In this document: piece after piece, positions 18,768 to 27,981 of the stretch | Position numbering within the stretch: the stretch's first letter is position 1 | How the letters are laid out: each line of letters opens with the position of its first letter | The notes under the pieces: generated by a model | Databases searched by the model: none | Told to the model about the DNA's origin: nothing | The model's input: only the letters and a program-made list of their open reading frames with translations | Translations under genes and position numbers: made by a program | NCBI GenBank assembly: GCA_016218045.1 | Contig: JACRFB010000040.1 | Location: 62,001 to 126,000, forward strand | DNA length: 64,000 bases | DNA from: Ignavibacteriota bacterium | Lineage (GTDB): Bacteria > Bacteroidota > Ignavibacteria > SZUA-365 | Reading direction: 5' to 3'

Positions 18768-19126
18768 CACTGCCCGCATGGATCACACGCCTCATCCGGC
18801 GGCGCCCCGCGCATACGCCGCCCTCACCACGCACAGAATCTTCCGTGGCGCGCGCGCTTCTCGAAAGCAGGGCCTGTACACGACTGCAATGGCTTCTGGA
18901 AGCGCGGTTCGGCGACGCCGTGCATCTGGTACCCGATCCCGATCGTGTGGCGGCGGATCCCGTGCTGCGTGTCATTGTGCGTGTGACGGGACGTCACCTG
19001 GCGCAGCAGACGCTGATCATCCTGTACATCATCCGGCATGTCATGGAATACTACGGGCTGCCGTTTCAGGCCTCTATTCAGAGCACGGATGCGCAGCCAC
19101 ATACGCGTGCTGACCGTGTCCGCTGA
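18764..19126 (+). CDS. 120-residue protein between kdpB and kdpD, unknown
   Basis: Starts in an ATGA overlap with kdpB, so it is almost certainly translated as part of the operon. The N-terminus is basic and Pro-rich ([15 protein letters not shown]). Then comes a predicted alpha/beta segment, and then a moderately hydrophobic helix [20 protein letters not shown]. No domain recognised. Possible roles, all inference, are coupling of the pump to the KdpD sensor or regulation of complex assembly. Confidence 0.65.
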   Translation: MTLPAWITRLIRRRPAHTPPSPRTESSVARALLESRACTRLQWLLEARFGDAVHLVPDPDRVAADPVLRVIVRVTGRHLAQQTLIILYIIRHVMEYYGLPFQASIQSTDAQPHTRADRVR

Positions 19127-19203
19127 CACGTCACACAATCGCGTGCGCCTCACGATGCGGTGCACATCGATTCTCACCCGGAATTTTGATAGGTTGCGGC
19201 GTA

Positions 19204-21891
19204 ATGGACGTTGATGGAACACGGCCGGACCCCGACTCGCTGCTGCGCTCGATGAAACGCGCGGAAGTGCGGGAGAAACGCGGGCATCTGAAGATTTTTT
19301 TCGGGATGTGCGCGGGTGTGGGCAAAACCTACGAGATGCTCCGCACCGCGCGCGAGGCCCTGATCCGCGGCACGGACGTGGTGGTGGGATACGTCGAAAC
19401 ACACGGGCGGACTGAAACGGAAGCGCTGCTGCAGGGTTTGGAGACGGTGCCGCGGCGCGTGGTCGTTTACCGCGGCGTCACGATGGAGGAAATGGATCTT
19501 GACGCGATCCTTGCCCGCAAGCCGTCGCTGGTGCTGGTGGATGAACTCGCACACACGAACGCGCCGGAAAGCAGGCATACGAAGCGGTATCTGGATGTGC
19601 TGGAACTGCTCGACAACGGTATCGACGTGTGTACGACTCTCAATGTGCAGCACATCGAAAGCCGCGCCGACGCCGTCGCACAAATAGCGGGCATCGTCGT
19701 GCGCGAAACCGTTCCCGATTCCATCTTCGAACGCGCCGACGAGGTCGAGGTCATCGACCTGCCTCCCGACGAGCTGCTCACACGCCTCACGGAAGGAAAA
19801 GTATACTCGGCCGAAAGATCCGAGCGTGCGCAGCGGCATTTCTTCCGACGCGGAAATCTGACCGCTCTGCGCCAGATGGCGCTGCGCCTCGCCGCCGAGC
19901 GCGTGGATGCCCAGATGCGCGAGTTCCTCGCGGCCGAACGTATCGGCGGACCGTGGAAAACGGGTCAGCGGCTGCTCGTCGGCATCACGCCCGGACGTGA
20001 TTCCGTGCAGCTCGCACGCTGGACCAAGCGTCTCGCGACCATGTTGCGCGCCTCGTGGATCGCGGTTTTTGTCGAGCGGTCGCCATCGATGCCGCCGGAT
20101 CAGCGCGAACAATTCGCGCGCAACATCGAACTCGCGCGCGAGCTCGGCGCGGAGATCATCACCACGGCGGATCAGGATGTGGCGGCGGCCCTGGTGCGCG
20201 TCGCGCGCGAACAGAACGCGACAACAATCATAGTCGGCCGCTCGCCCCGTCTTGCATTCTGGCGAAAAAACATCGTCGCCGGCATCATGGCGCAGAGCAG
20301 GGATGTGGATGTGTACGTGGTCGGAGGCGACCCGGCGGCACACTCACGGCCGCTGTCGCCACTGGCCGGTCTGACCCGCCGTTCTCCCGTGCACCACTAC
20401 GGCATCGCCGCCGCGATCGTCGCCCTGCTGGCCACCGCGTGTTATCCGCTCGCACCGCATATCGGCTATCAGACAGTGGCACTTGTCTTCCTCCTCGCTG
20501 TGACGATTCTGCCTCTCCGGCTGGGGGTCGGACCCGTCATTCTGGCATCGACACTCAGTGCGCTTTTCTGGGATTACTTTTTTATTCCGCCGCGCTTTAC
20601 CTTCGCGATCGCGCTCCCGCAGGACATGCTCATGATCGCCGCCTATTTTACCATCGCGGTCGTCACGGGCGTGCTGACGGTGCGCGTGCGCACGCGCGAG
20701 CGCTCGGTGCATGCGCGCGAGCATCGCGCCTCGGCGCTATACTCTTTGACACACGATCTCTCCTCTGCGCTCGATCAAAACAACGTGGTGCACGCCGCGG
20801 CGGGGCACATCAGAAAATACCTCGATGCGGACGCGACGTTTTTCCTCAGCGATCTCGACGGGGATTTTGTTCCCGTGCCACATCAGGGCAGCGCGTTTTT
20901 TCCCGACACGAAAGAAGTGGCCGTTGCCTCGTGGGTGCACTGGAATGAAAAGCGTGCGGGGAAGTTCACCGACACCCTTTCCTCCGCCGATGCGACCTAT
21001 TACCCGCTCTCCGGACCACGGTACACACTGGGCGCTGTCGGCATACGAACCGTTTCAGGCGAGCGCCTGACACTGGATCAGGAGATACTTCTGGAAAACT
21101 TTCTGCGGCAAATCGCCACGGCACTTGACCGCGAGTTTCTGAACGAGATGGCGAAAAAATCCATCGCGCTCGCCGAATCCGAACGGCTCTACACCACGTT
21201 GTTCAATTCCATCTCGCACGAAATCCGCACGCCGATCACCGCGCTTCTCGGGAGTGCAGAGGCGCTCTCCGATGACACGATCTCAGGGAATCCGGGTCTG
21301 CGTCGCGAACTTGTCACGGAAATCCTGCACGCGTCGGAGCGGCTCGACCGCACGGTGCAGAACCTGCTTGCCGTCACCCGTCTCGAGGCGGGCCGCGTGG
21401 GGGTGGACGCCGACTGGCTCGACCTGCGCGATGTGGTGAATGCGGCCGCATCGGAGCTTGGCGACTCGCTGCACGAACATCCTTTCGTGATCGACATCGC
21501 GCCCGCGGTTCCTCTGATCAAGGCGGATTTTACCCTTCTCCAAGTCGCGCTGTCGAATCTGCTCAGAAACGCGATGCAACACACTCCCGCCGGGACGCGT
21601 GTCTCTGTGTCAGCCCGCATTTCGGGCGACCAGATTGTGGTGACAGTGGAGGACGAAGGGCCGGGTTTCGATTCAAGCGTCCTCGCGCGCGCCTTCGAGA
21701 AATTTGTGCGTGGAGCGAATTCGGGCACGGGTGGAATCGGTCTGGGGCTCACCATCGCGCGCGGCTTCATCGAGGCACATCATGGGTCTCTGCAGGTGGA
21801 CAACAGGCCCGATGGAGGAGCGCGCTGCGTCGTGCGCCTGCCCGCCGGACCAGCACCGCGACAGGCAGAGGGGGCGCCGGATGAGCAATGA
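19204..21891 (+). CDS. kdpD: Sensor histidine kinase of the Kdp system
   Basis: 895 residues from the ATG at 19204. The complete KdpD architecture is present. The N-terminal KdpD domain has IFFGMCAGVGKTYEM (Walker A) and LVLVDELAHTN (Walker B), followed by a Usp-like domain to about 380. Four membrane helices span about 400-500. A GAF-like region and HisKA with the phosphorylated His in FNSISHEIRTPITALLGS near residue 671 follow. The HATPase domain has LLRNAMQHTPAG, DEGPGF and GIGLGLTIARGFIEAH. It senses K+ limitation and phosphorylates KdpE. The stop overlaps kdpE. Confidence 0.97.
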   Translation: MDVDGTRPDPDSLLRSMKRAEVREKRGHLKIFFGMCAGVGKTYEMLRTAREALIRGTDVVVGYVETHGRTETEALLQGLETVPRRVVVYRGVTMEEMDLDAILARKPSLVLVDELAHTNAPESRHTKRYLDVLELLDNGIDVCTTLNVQHIESRADAVAQIAGIVVRETVPDSIFERADEVEVIDLPPDELLTRLTEGKVYSAERSERAQRHFFRRGNLTALRQMALRLAAERVDAQMREFLAAERIGGPWKTGQRLLVGITPGRDSVQLARWTKRLATMLRASWIAVFVERSPSMPPDQREQFARNIELARELGAEIITTADQDVAAALVRVAREQNATTIIVGRSPRLAFWRKNIVAGIMAQSRDVDVYVVGGDPAAHSRPLSPLAGLTRRSPVHHYGIAAAIVALLATACYPLAPHIGYQTVALVFLLAVTILPLRLGVGPVILASTLSALFWDYFFIPPRFTFAIALPQDMLMIAAYFTIAVVTGVLTVRVRTRERSVHAREHRASALYSLTHDLSSALDQNNVVHAAAGHIRKYLDADATFFLSDLDGDFVPVPHQGSAFFPDTKEVAVASWVHWNEKRAGKFTDTLSSADATYYPLSGPRYTLGAVGIRTVSGERLTLDQEILLENFLRQIATALDREFLNEMAKKSIALAESERLYTTLFNSISHEIRTPITALLGSAEALSDDTISGNPGLRRELVTEILHASERLDRTVQNLLAVTRLEAGRVGVDADWLDLRDVVNAAASELGDSLHEHPFVIDIAPAVPLIKADFTLLQVALSNLLRNAMQHTPAGTRVSVSARISGDQIVVTVEDEGPGFDSSVLARAFEKFVRGANSGTGGIGLGLTIARGFIEAHHGSLQVDNRPDGGARCVVRLPAGPAPRQAEGAPDEQ

Positions 21892-22579
21892 TCACCTGAT
21901 TCTCGTCATCGACGACGAGGTGCAGATACGGCGCCTCGTGCAGATCACACTCGAATCCGCACGCTTCCGGACGCTGCTCGCAGCCAGCGGCGCGGACGGT
22001 CTTACCGCAGCGGCCATGCAACACCCTGATGCGGTGATCCTCGATCTCGGCCTGCCTGACATGTCGGGCGAGGCCGTGCTCGCGCGCCTGCGCGAATGGT
22101 CCGACATCCCGGTACTCATCCTCTCGGTGCGAAATGCGGAACGCGACATCGTCTCGCTTCTCGACGCGGGAGCGGACGATTACCTTACGAAACCGTTCAG
22201 AAGCGGAGAACTGATTGCGCGCCTCCGCAGCGCGCTGCGGCACAGGCCCGGGATGCAGCGTGAGCAGGTGTTCCGCAGCGGCGGACTGTCGGTGGATTTG
22301 ACCACTCGCCAGGTATCCGTTCACGGCAACGCGGTCAAACTGACACGCACCGAGTACAACGTGCTCGCCCTCCTCGTCCGCAACGCGGGACGCGTCCTTA
22401 CGCACCGCTACATTCTCGAGCAGGTGTGGGGCGAGGCGTTCGTGGAAGAGACCGAGTACACACGGGTGTACGTCGCGCAGCTCCGGAGAAAACTGGAGGA
22501 TGATCCGCTACATCCGGTGCTGATCTGCACGGAATCCGGCATCGGTTACCGGCTTTCGACCGGAGAAGAAGCCGCGTAA
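21881..22579 (+). CDS. kdpE: Kdp operon response regulator
   Basis: 232 residues from the ATG at 21881, an 11-bp overlap with kdpD. The receiver domain has VIDDE, the phospho-acceptor in VILDLGLPDMSGE (Asp near 54) and LTKPF. The OmpR-type winged helix has LTRTEYNVLALLVRNAGRVLTHRYI and the recognition segment TEYTRVYVAQLRRKLEDDP. It most likely activates the kdp promoter upstream of kdpC. Confidence 0.96.
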   Translation: MSNDHLILVIDDEVQIRRLVQITLESARFRTLLAASGADGLTAAAMQHPDAVILDLGLPDMSGEAVLARLREWSDIPVLILSVRNAERDIVSLLDAGADDYLTKPFRSGELIARLRSALRHRPGMQREQVFRSGGLSVDLTTRQVSVHGNAVKLTRTEYNVLALLVRNAGRVLTHRYILEQVWGEAFVEETEYTRVYVAQLRRKLEDDPLHPVLICTESGIGYRLSTGEEAA

Positions 22580-22594
22580 ATATCGAAGCAGTGC

Positions 22595-22615
22595 GCGCGG
22601 ACTCAGCGTCCGCGC
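22595..22615. terminator. Hairpin between convergent kdpE and ruvX
   Basis: GCGCGGAC (22595-22602) pairs with GTCCGCGC (22608-22615) around a 5-base loop and overlaps the last codons of ruvX. There is no clear T-run on either side, so its strength as a terminator is uncertain. Confidence 0.35.
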
Positions 22616-23028
22616 ATGTTCGCGCCGCGGTCGAGGAAACCTTGCAGCAGGTGCACCGCCGCGATCTCGTCGACTTTCGCCTTGTCCCGTCTTTTTGCGC
22701 GCCCCACGCCGAGATCACGGATCGTCTGCGTCGCCATCGACGAGGTGAATCGTTCGTCGAATGTCTCGACAGGCAGTTCCGTTCGCGCACGAAGCGCCTC
22801 GACGAACGCGAGCACAAGGGTTGTGACCGGGCCGTTCTCACCCTGCAGGGTGAGCGGCAATCCGACCACGATGCGTCCGACGTTCCTCTCCGCGGCCAGC
22901 GCGAGGATCCGGTCGATGAGATCGGGTCCGGCGCCAAACGTACCCGCACCGGACGCGATGATACCCATCGGATCGCTGACGGCGAGGCCGATGCGTTTTT
23001 CTCCATAGTCGATCGCGAGTGTGGTCAT
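22603..23028 (-). CDS. ruvX: Putative Holliday-junction resolvase-like pre-16S rRNA nuclease
   Basis: 141 residues from the ATG at 23028. The YqgF/RuvX signatures are present: LAIDYGEKRIGLAVSDP with the catalytic Asp, RIVVGLPLTLQGENGP, and FDERFTSSMA followed by KVDEIAAVHLLQGFLD. The family trims the 5' end of 16S rRNA. It is the last gene of a rel-HU-ruvX cluster, 63 bp after the HU gene. Confidence 0.93.
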   Translation of the reverse strand: MTTLAIDYGEKRIGLAVSDPMGIIASGAGTFGAGPDLIDRILALAAERNVGRIVVGLPLTLQGENGPVTTLVLAFVEALRARTELPVETFDERFTSSMATQTIRDLGVGRAKRRDKAKVDEIAAVHLLQGFLDRGANMRGR

Positions 23029-23091
23029 GCGTTCACACGTCCGGTGGGCTGAGACCATCCGGCCGCGGCCGGGATGACGCTGAATGCCCCT

Positions 23092-23499
23092 TCAGCGCGC
23101 AAGGAAATCGTCGGCGGTGCCGGCCGTGGCGAACACATTCGGTTCGCGTTCGACACCGTCCCGCAACATCGCTTCTTCGTCGGCACTGAGCGGCTGCGTC
23201 AGGAAATTTTTCAGCAGTTTGCTCGGTTTAAAATGTGTTTTACGTCGCGGCGGAACATACACCTTGTCCCCTGTTTTCGGATTGCGCGCGCGCGGCTTTG
23301 CACGGGTCAGCTTCACCTCGAAGACGCCGAAATCACGCACCTCTAGGCGCATCTCGGGGTCGGCCGACATCAGCAAATCGCGCACGGCTGTCAGAACGCT
23401 TTCGACCCAGAGGTCCGCGTCCTGCGTCTTGATTGAGTGTGCCTCGGACACCCGCTTGGCGATATCCTTGCGGGTGAGCGTGGGAACCTTGTTTTTCAT
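23092..23499 (-). CDS. HU/IHF family DNA-binding protein with C-terminal extension
   Basis: 135 residues. The core (about 8-100) has LTRKDIAKRVSEAH, VRDFGVFEVKLTRAKPRARNPKTGDKVYVPPRRKTHFKPSK, including the R-NPKTG arm that contacts DNA. A further 35 residues (LSADEEAMLRDGVEREPN...) are acidic and not part of standard HU. It lies 24 bp after rel with a GGAGG site. A nucleoid protein, possibly with a protein-binding tail. Confidence 0.88.
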   Translation of the reverse strand: MKNKVPTLTRKDIAKRVSEAHSIKTQDADLWVESVLTAVRDLLMSADPEMRLEVRDFGVFEVKLTRAKPRARNPKTGDKVYVPPRRKTHFKPSKLLKNFLTQPLSADEEAMLRDGVEREPNVFATAGTADDFLAR

Positions 23500-23523
23500 G
23501 AGGTGTGATTCCTCCCGGGGGGG

Positions 23524-25809
23524 TTATGCGACATCGACATACCGCTCTGCTATCGACACACCACGCACTTTTTTGACCCGTTCAATAAGGCGTTGCAGAT
23601 GGTCGAGGTCGCGTACAGTGACCAGCACCGACCCGTGGAACGACGAGGTCCCGGGCAGTGCTTCGATGTTCACGCTTCGGATGTTTGTGTTATTGTAACT
23701 GGAAATGGCGAGCGCAATCTCGTTGAGGACGCCGGGGCGGTCGTCGCCCTCCATGCGTATCCCTCCGAGATATTCGCCGGTCGGTGTCAGCGGCCACGAG
23801 ATTTCGATGAGCCGGTCGCGCATCGACTGCGTGGATGTATCGCCGTCGCTGAGCAGGCGCAGGATGTTGCGGCAGTTGCTGCGGTGAATCTTGATGCCGC
23901 GCCCCTGCGTGACAAAACCCACCACCTCGTCGCCGGGCAGAGGGCTGCAGCAGCGGGCGAAGTCGAACTGTATGTTGCCGGTCTGTCCCTGTATCAGTAT
24001 GCCCTGCTCTTCACGCGCGGCCTGCGCGTACTGCTCGAAGACCTGCGCGCGGTCGGCCGTGGGCAGCGTGATATCGACGTCTTTCGGACGTGACTCGTCT
24101 ATGGTGCGCAGTATGTCGTCGGCGGTCAGCTCGTCGTTGCCGAGGGCGATGAACAGTTTGCCCGGACTCGAGAAGCCGAGCCGTACCGCGGCGCGATGCA
24201 GTTCGTCGTCGTGGATGTCCAGACGCAGGCGCTTGATCTTGCGGTCCCATTTCTCGCGCCCCTTTTGCTGCCGGATTTTTCCCTGCTCGCTTATAAAGCG
24301 GCGTATGTCCTTTTTTGCGCGCTGTGTGACGACCGACTGTTCCCAGTCGGGACTCAGGTACTGATTGCGCGAGGTGATGACCTCCACCTGATCTCCGCTG
24401 CGCAGGCGCCTGTTGAGCGGCACGATGCGCTGATTCACTTTTGCGCCGATGCAGTGAATGCCCACTTCGGAGTGGATCGCGAAGGCGAAGTCCACCGGTG
24501 TCGCGCCCGTCGGCAGCACGATCAGATCGCCTTTTGGTGTAAACACCACGATCTCTTCCTGGTACAGGTTGCGCTTGAAACCGTCGATGAGCAGCTCGGC
24601 GCTGTCTTCCTCGCCGCCCGCGGGAGCGGCCTCGAGAATCTCGCGCACCCAGGTGCCCCAATTTTCGAAGGCGCTCTGTTTGTACTTCACACTTTCCTTG
24701 TAGGCCCAGTGCGCGGCGATGCCCCGTTCGGCGATGTCGTGCATCTGCCGCGTGCGGATCTGCACCTCGACCATTTTTCCCTCTGGTCCGAGCACCGTCG
24801 TATGAATGCTCTTGTAACCGTTTGTTTTCGGCAGCGCGATAAAATTTTTGTACCGCTCCGGGATCGGGGTGAACAGTTCACACACGATGGCGTAGGCGAG
24901 ATAACAGCCCTTTTCCGACTCCGAATCGAGGATGATACGCACGGCGAAGAGGTCGTAGATTTCGTCGAGTGTCTTGTTCTGTTTGAGCATCTTGTTGTAG
25001 ATGCTCCACATGTGTTTCGGTCTGCCGCTGACTTCGGCCTTGAGTCCGTTTTTCTCGAGTTCCGCGCGAATCGGCCGCATGACCCGTGTGAGGTAGTCCT
25101 CGCGATCACGCCGCTTGGTGGAGAGCTGGTCCTTCAGTTTCCGGTACGGTTCCTCGTAGAGATACTTGAAGGCCAGATCCTCGAACTCCCATTTCAGACG
25201 GCCCAGACCGAACCGGTGCGCGAGCGGCGCGTAAATCTCGAGCGTTTCCCGGGCGATGCGCTTCTGCTTGTCGGCATTCATGTATTCGAGCGTGCGCATG
25301 TTGTGCAGGCGGTCGGCGAATTTCACAAGGATCACGCGCACATCGTTGAGCATGGACACGAGAAGCTTGCGATAGTTCTCGGCCTTGGTCACTTCCCTGC
25401 TCTGGAGGATGTTCGAGATTTTTGTCGCGCCGTCCACAATATCGGCCACATTGGATCCGAATTCCGCCTGAATCGAATCGTATGTGCACGTTTCGCAGTC
25501 CTCGATCACATCGTGCAGCAAGGCGGCCGCCACAGTCACATCATCGACAGGAATTTCCTGGGCAACAATCATCGCCACCGCGACGGGATGTGTGAAATAC
25601 TCCTCCCCGGAATGGCGCGCCTGGCCTTCATGTGCCGCTTCGGCAGTATAAAATGCACGACTGATGAGATCGGTGTCGACCGTCCTCATGTTGCTTGTGC
25701 ACACTGTGAGAAGCGCTTCCAGCATCTCTTTGTGATTTGCCGAGGAAGCGCCCGGTTTTCGTGCCGTCATCCCACTCATGCGCCGTTTTTTAGCGTCGCC
25801 GAATAACAT
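23524..25809 (-). CDS. RelA/SpoT family (p)ppGpp synthetase/hydrolase
   Basis: 761 residues. The domain order is that of bifunctional Rel. It starts with an HD hydrolase (EEYFTHPVAVAMIV, AALLHDVIEDC, RLHNMRTLEYM), then the synthetase (SGRPKHMWSIYNKM, YDLFAVRIILD, FIALPKTNGYKSIHTTVLGPEG, VEVQIRTRQMHDIAERGIAAHW). TGS (VVFTPKGDLIVLPTGATPVDFAFAIHSEVG) and a C-terminal ACT domain follow. It controls the stringent response. Intact HD residues suggest it can both make and degrade (p)ppGpp. An upstream promoter candidate lies just before the start. Confidence 0.96.
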   Translation of the reverse strand: MLFGDAKKRRMSGMTARKPGASSANHKEMLEALLTVCTSNMRTVDTDLISRAFYTAEAAHEGQARHSGEEYFTHPVAVAMIVAQEIPVDDVTVAAALLHDVIEDCETCTYDSIQAEFGSNVADIVDGATKISNILQSREVTKAENYRKLLVSMLNDVRVILVKFADRLHNMRTLEYMNADKQKRIARETLEIYAPLAHRFGLGRLKWEFEDLAFKYLYEEPYRKLKDQLSTKRRDREDYLTRVMRPIRAELEKNGLKAEVSGRPKHMWSIYNKMLKQNKTLDEIYDLFAVRIILDSESEKGCYLAYAIVCELFTPIPERYKNFIALPKTNGYKSIHTTVLGPEGKMVEVQIRTRQMHDIAERGIAAHWAYKESVKYKQSAFENWGTWVREILEAAPAGGEEDSAELLIDGFKRNLYQEEIVVFTPKGDLIVLPTGATPVDFAFAIHSEVGIHCIGAKVNQRIVPLNRRLRSGDQVEVITSRNQYLSPDWEQSVVTQRAKKDIRRFISEQGKIRQQKGREKWDRKIKRLRLDIHDDELHRAAVRLGFSSPGKLFIALGNDELTADDILRTIDESRPKDVDITLPTADRAQVFEQYAQAAREEQGILIQGQTGNIQFDFARCCSPLPGDEVVGFVTQGRGIKIHRSNCRNILRLLSDGDTSTQSMRDRLIEISWPLTPTGEYLGGIRMEGDDRPGVLNEIALAISSYNNTNIRSVNIEALPGTSSFHGSVLVTVRDLDHLQRLIERVKKVRGVSIAERYVDVA

Positions 25810-25831
25810 CGAATCTGAGCTTCTCCAGCAC

Positions 25832-25861
25832 TGAATATAAAGGATTTAGGATGAAAGTCAA
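25832..25861 (-). promoter_or_regulatory. Candidate promoter of rel-HU-ruvX
   Basis: Minus strand: TTG (25861-25859), 19 bases, TATATTCA (25839-25832), about 22 bases before the rel start codon. The element resembles the greA and ECF-sigma candidates. Confidence 0.45.
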
Positions 25862-25999
25862 GCAGAAATGCACCAACCTGCTCACTTGATTCATTTCAGT
25901 GCAAGGTAATAGGAGTTTCTGCACTCCGTCACGGGTACAGTGTATGGCCTCCCGATCCGACAGCACTCGGAACATGGAAATGCGCGTGATATTGGAGGA

Positions 26000-26959
26000 T
26001 CAGAGACGAGTGGAGAACAGGACCTGACCATCCGTGTCGACACACTGCACGAGCAGTGCATCCTTGTTCACCTGCAGCCACAGGAAACCCCTGACGGCCG
26101 CTGCAAAAAGCGTATTCGCCGCCCAGCGCGTATCGCGTGCCCTCACCGCCGCGCCGCTGACAAGGTATCCGACACTGTTTACGCGTGATAACACCTGCAG
26201 GTCGTTGTCGCGTCCGGCGAGATAGGCATCCACGCGATGTTTTTCGAGGATGGGTTTCACATGGCGGATCATGCCCAGTGTATTGCCATTGCGGCCGTTG
26301 GAATACACGGGATGATGCCCGAGCACGATGTGGCGTTCCTCCTTCGACGAAGCGCACACGGAATCGAGCCATGCCACCTGCCTGCTCCTTTCGGTCTCGG
26401 CGGCGGCGAGCAGACCCGGCGTATCGATGCCCGTGATGCGCACATGCAGCGAGCCGTCTGCGCTCGAGAACACGGTGGTCCAGTTACGCGCGGGCATGTT
26501 CCAACTGATCGTTGCATTTCGGCTCCGGTAGCGTGTCTGCGCGTCCACATCGCCCTTGGCGTCGGCCATGCCGGGCACCGCCCAGAGTGGCGTCTTCAGT
26601 TCCGCCGGGCCAAACACACTTTCGAATTTCGACTCCCACTGCGGATCATCGATGCCGGCAACTCCACCATCGAGGAAATTGCCGCCCGCGGCAAGTACAG
26701 CCGCGACAGGATCGTCCTCGTGTTTCCTCGCCAGCCCTGCTGCAAGCGCGCGCAGTTCCTTCGCGGCGCCGCCCCAGTCACCGATCACCACAAAGGCGAG
26801 GGCGGGAGCCGGCAGCCGGTCGCGTGTCTCGAAGGCGGGGAGCTGCGCGGGCGCGCCTTCAACAACGCCCGTCTGCGCCACGCAGGAAGGAGCGCACACA
26901 CACACCACGACTCCCACCACCATCACGTACACTACACGCATCGCCCATGCTGCACGCAT
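26000..26959 (-). CDS. Exported purple-acid-phosphatase-like protein lacking most metal ligands
   Basis: 319 residues. The ATG at 26959 has GAGGTG upstream; an ATG at 26989 is also possible. The signal peptide is VVYVMVVGVVVCVCAPSCVAQ. The fold follows tartrate-resistant acid phosphatase: FVVIGDWGG, then GGNFLDGGV, VPGMADAKGDVDAQTRY, IVLGHHPVYS and YLAGRDNDLQVL. Compared with the family motifs GDN, GNHD and GHDH, only GDW and GHHP keep metal ligands. The others read GGN, GMAD and GRDN. The protein is therefore probably not an active dimetal phosphatase and may be a binding or structural relative. Confidence 0.75.
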   Translation of the reverse strand: MRAAWAMRVVYVMVVGVVVCVCAPSCVAQTGVVEGAPAQLPAFETRDRLPAPALAFVVIGDWGGAAKELRALAAGLARKHEDDPVAAVLAAGGNFLDGGVAGIDDPQWESKFESVFGPAELKTPLWAVPGMADAKGDVDAQTRYRSRNATISWNMPARNWTTVFSSADGSLHVRITGIDTPGLLAAAETERSRQVAWLDSVCASSKEERHIVLGHHPVYSNGRNGNTLGMIRHVKPILEKHRVDAYLAGRDNDLQVLSRVNSVGYLVSGAAVRARDTRWAANTLFAAAVRGFLWLQVNKDALLVQCVDTDGQVLFSTRL

Positions 26960-27080
26960 CACGCACCTCACTCTCGGAAAATGAAACACACCCTATTGTA
27001 CCGAAAACACATCACAGGTGAAACACCCCGATGCAGATCTGTCTGATCGCGCGCCTGTGGCACTTCGGCGGACAGGCGTC

Positions 27081-27131
27081 TTCCCACTCCCTACCCCCTA
27101 CTCCCTCCTCCCCACTCCCTCCTCCCTCCTG
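27081..27131. repeat. Polypyrimidine CCCTCCTCCC tract (family E)
   Basis: A run of CCCTACTCCC/CCCTCCTCCC words containing only pyrimidines and a few A. It overlaps the 3' end of truA, encoding its last ten residues and its stop (CTA at 27098-27100). A similar C/T-only tract lies at about 61010-61050. Confidence 0.6.
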
Positions 27132-27922
27132 TCGCGGCACCGCGCCATCACAGTGCGCATCATCGCAAACTCCTCGGGATCGTAGCGCACTTCGGTCAGC
27201 ACAAGTCCCTGCGGCGGAGCAAGCATCGGTGTCAGCGCGCGATCGCGCGCCGCGAGAATGCCCTCCATGTCGCCGGGATCGAGCCGGCCCCGCCCCACCT
27301 GCATGAGCCCGCCCACGATCGCGCGCACCATTCCGTGCAGAAAGCGGTTCGCGCGTATTTCGAAGCGGCCCTCGGGTCCGTCGCTGTTCCATGCGGCATC
27401 GAACACATGGCAGAAGCAGTGTTCGACGTCGTCGGACTGTTTCGAGAAGCTCGTGAAATCGTGTGTGCCGGACAGCGCGGGCACCGCGTCGAGGATGCGC
27501 CCGTGGTCGATGCGGCCGTGCAGTATCCAGCGCGTGCGCCGATCGATGGATGCGCGTCTGCTCGTGACCGTGTACACATAGGCGCGTGATGAGGCCGAAA
27601 ATCGGGCATGGAAGTCCGATTCCACGCGCGCGACATCGTGTATGGTCACGTCGGGCGGCAGCATCGCGTTGAGTGCGCGGCCGATGGTGTGCGTGTCGAG
27701 GGTGGTCTCGGCGTCAAAATGCGCCACCTGACCACGCGCGTGCACGCCCGCGTCGGTGCGTCCCGCGCCCGTCACACGCACGAATTTCTGAAACAGCCGC
27801 GCCGCCGCCGTTTCTATTTCCTGCTGCACCGAACGCCCGTTGGGCTGCGTCTGCCAGCCCACAAAATCACCGCCGTCATATTCGACGGTGATCCTGTGCC
27901 GATATGCCTGCACGTGATCCAC
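27098..27922 (-). CDS. truA: tRNA pseudouridine synthase A
   Basis: 274 residues from the GTG at 27922; a GTG at 27913 is equally possible, and neither has a clear ribosome binding site. TruA motifs are present: YDGGDFVGWQTQPNGRSVQQEIE, GAGRTDAGVHARGQVAHF with the catalytic Asp, FHARFSASSRAYVY and IRANRFLHGMVRAIVGGL. It modifies positions 38-40 of tRNA anticodon arms. The last ten residues (RREEGVGRRE) are encoded by a low-complexity repeat and look like a recent extension of the gene end. Confidence 0.93.
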   Translation of the reverse strand: MDHVQAYRHRITVEYDGGDFVGWQTQPNGRSVQQEIETAAARLFQKFVRVTGAGRTDAGVHARGQVAHFDAETTLDTHTIGRALNAMLPPDVTIHDVARVESDFHARFSASSRAYVYTVTSRRASIDRRTRWILHGRIDHGRILDAVPALSGTHDFTSFSKQSDDVEHCFCHVFDAAWNSDGPEGRFEIRANRFLHGMVRAIVGGLMQVGRGRLDPGDMEGILAARDRALTPMLAPPQGLVLTEVRYDPEEFAMMRTVMARCRDRREEGVGRRE

Positions 27923-27981
27923 GGGAAAAAGGTAACGGAAAATCGGCGCGCCCGCAATGCGGTGGCACGCGCCGAAGCGGA

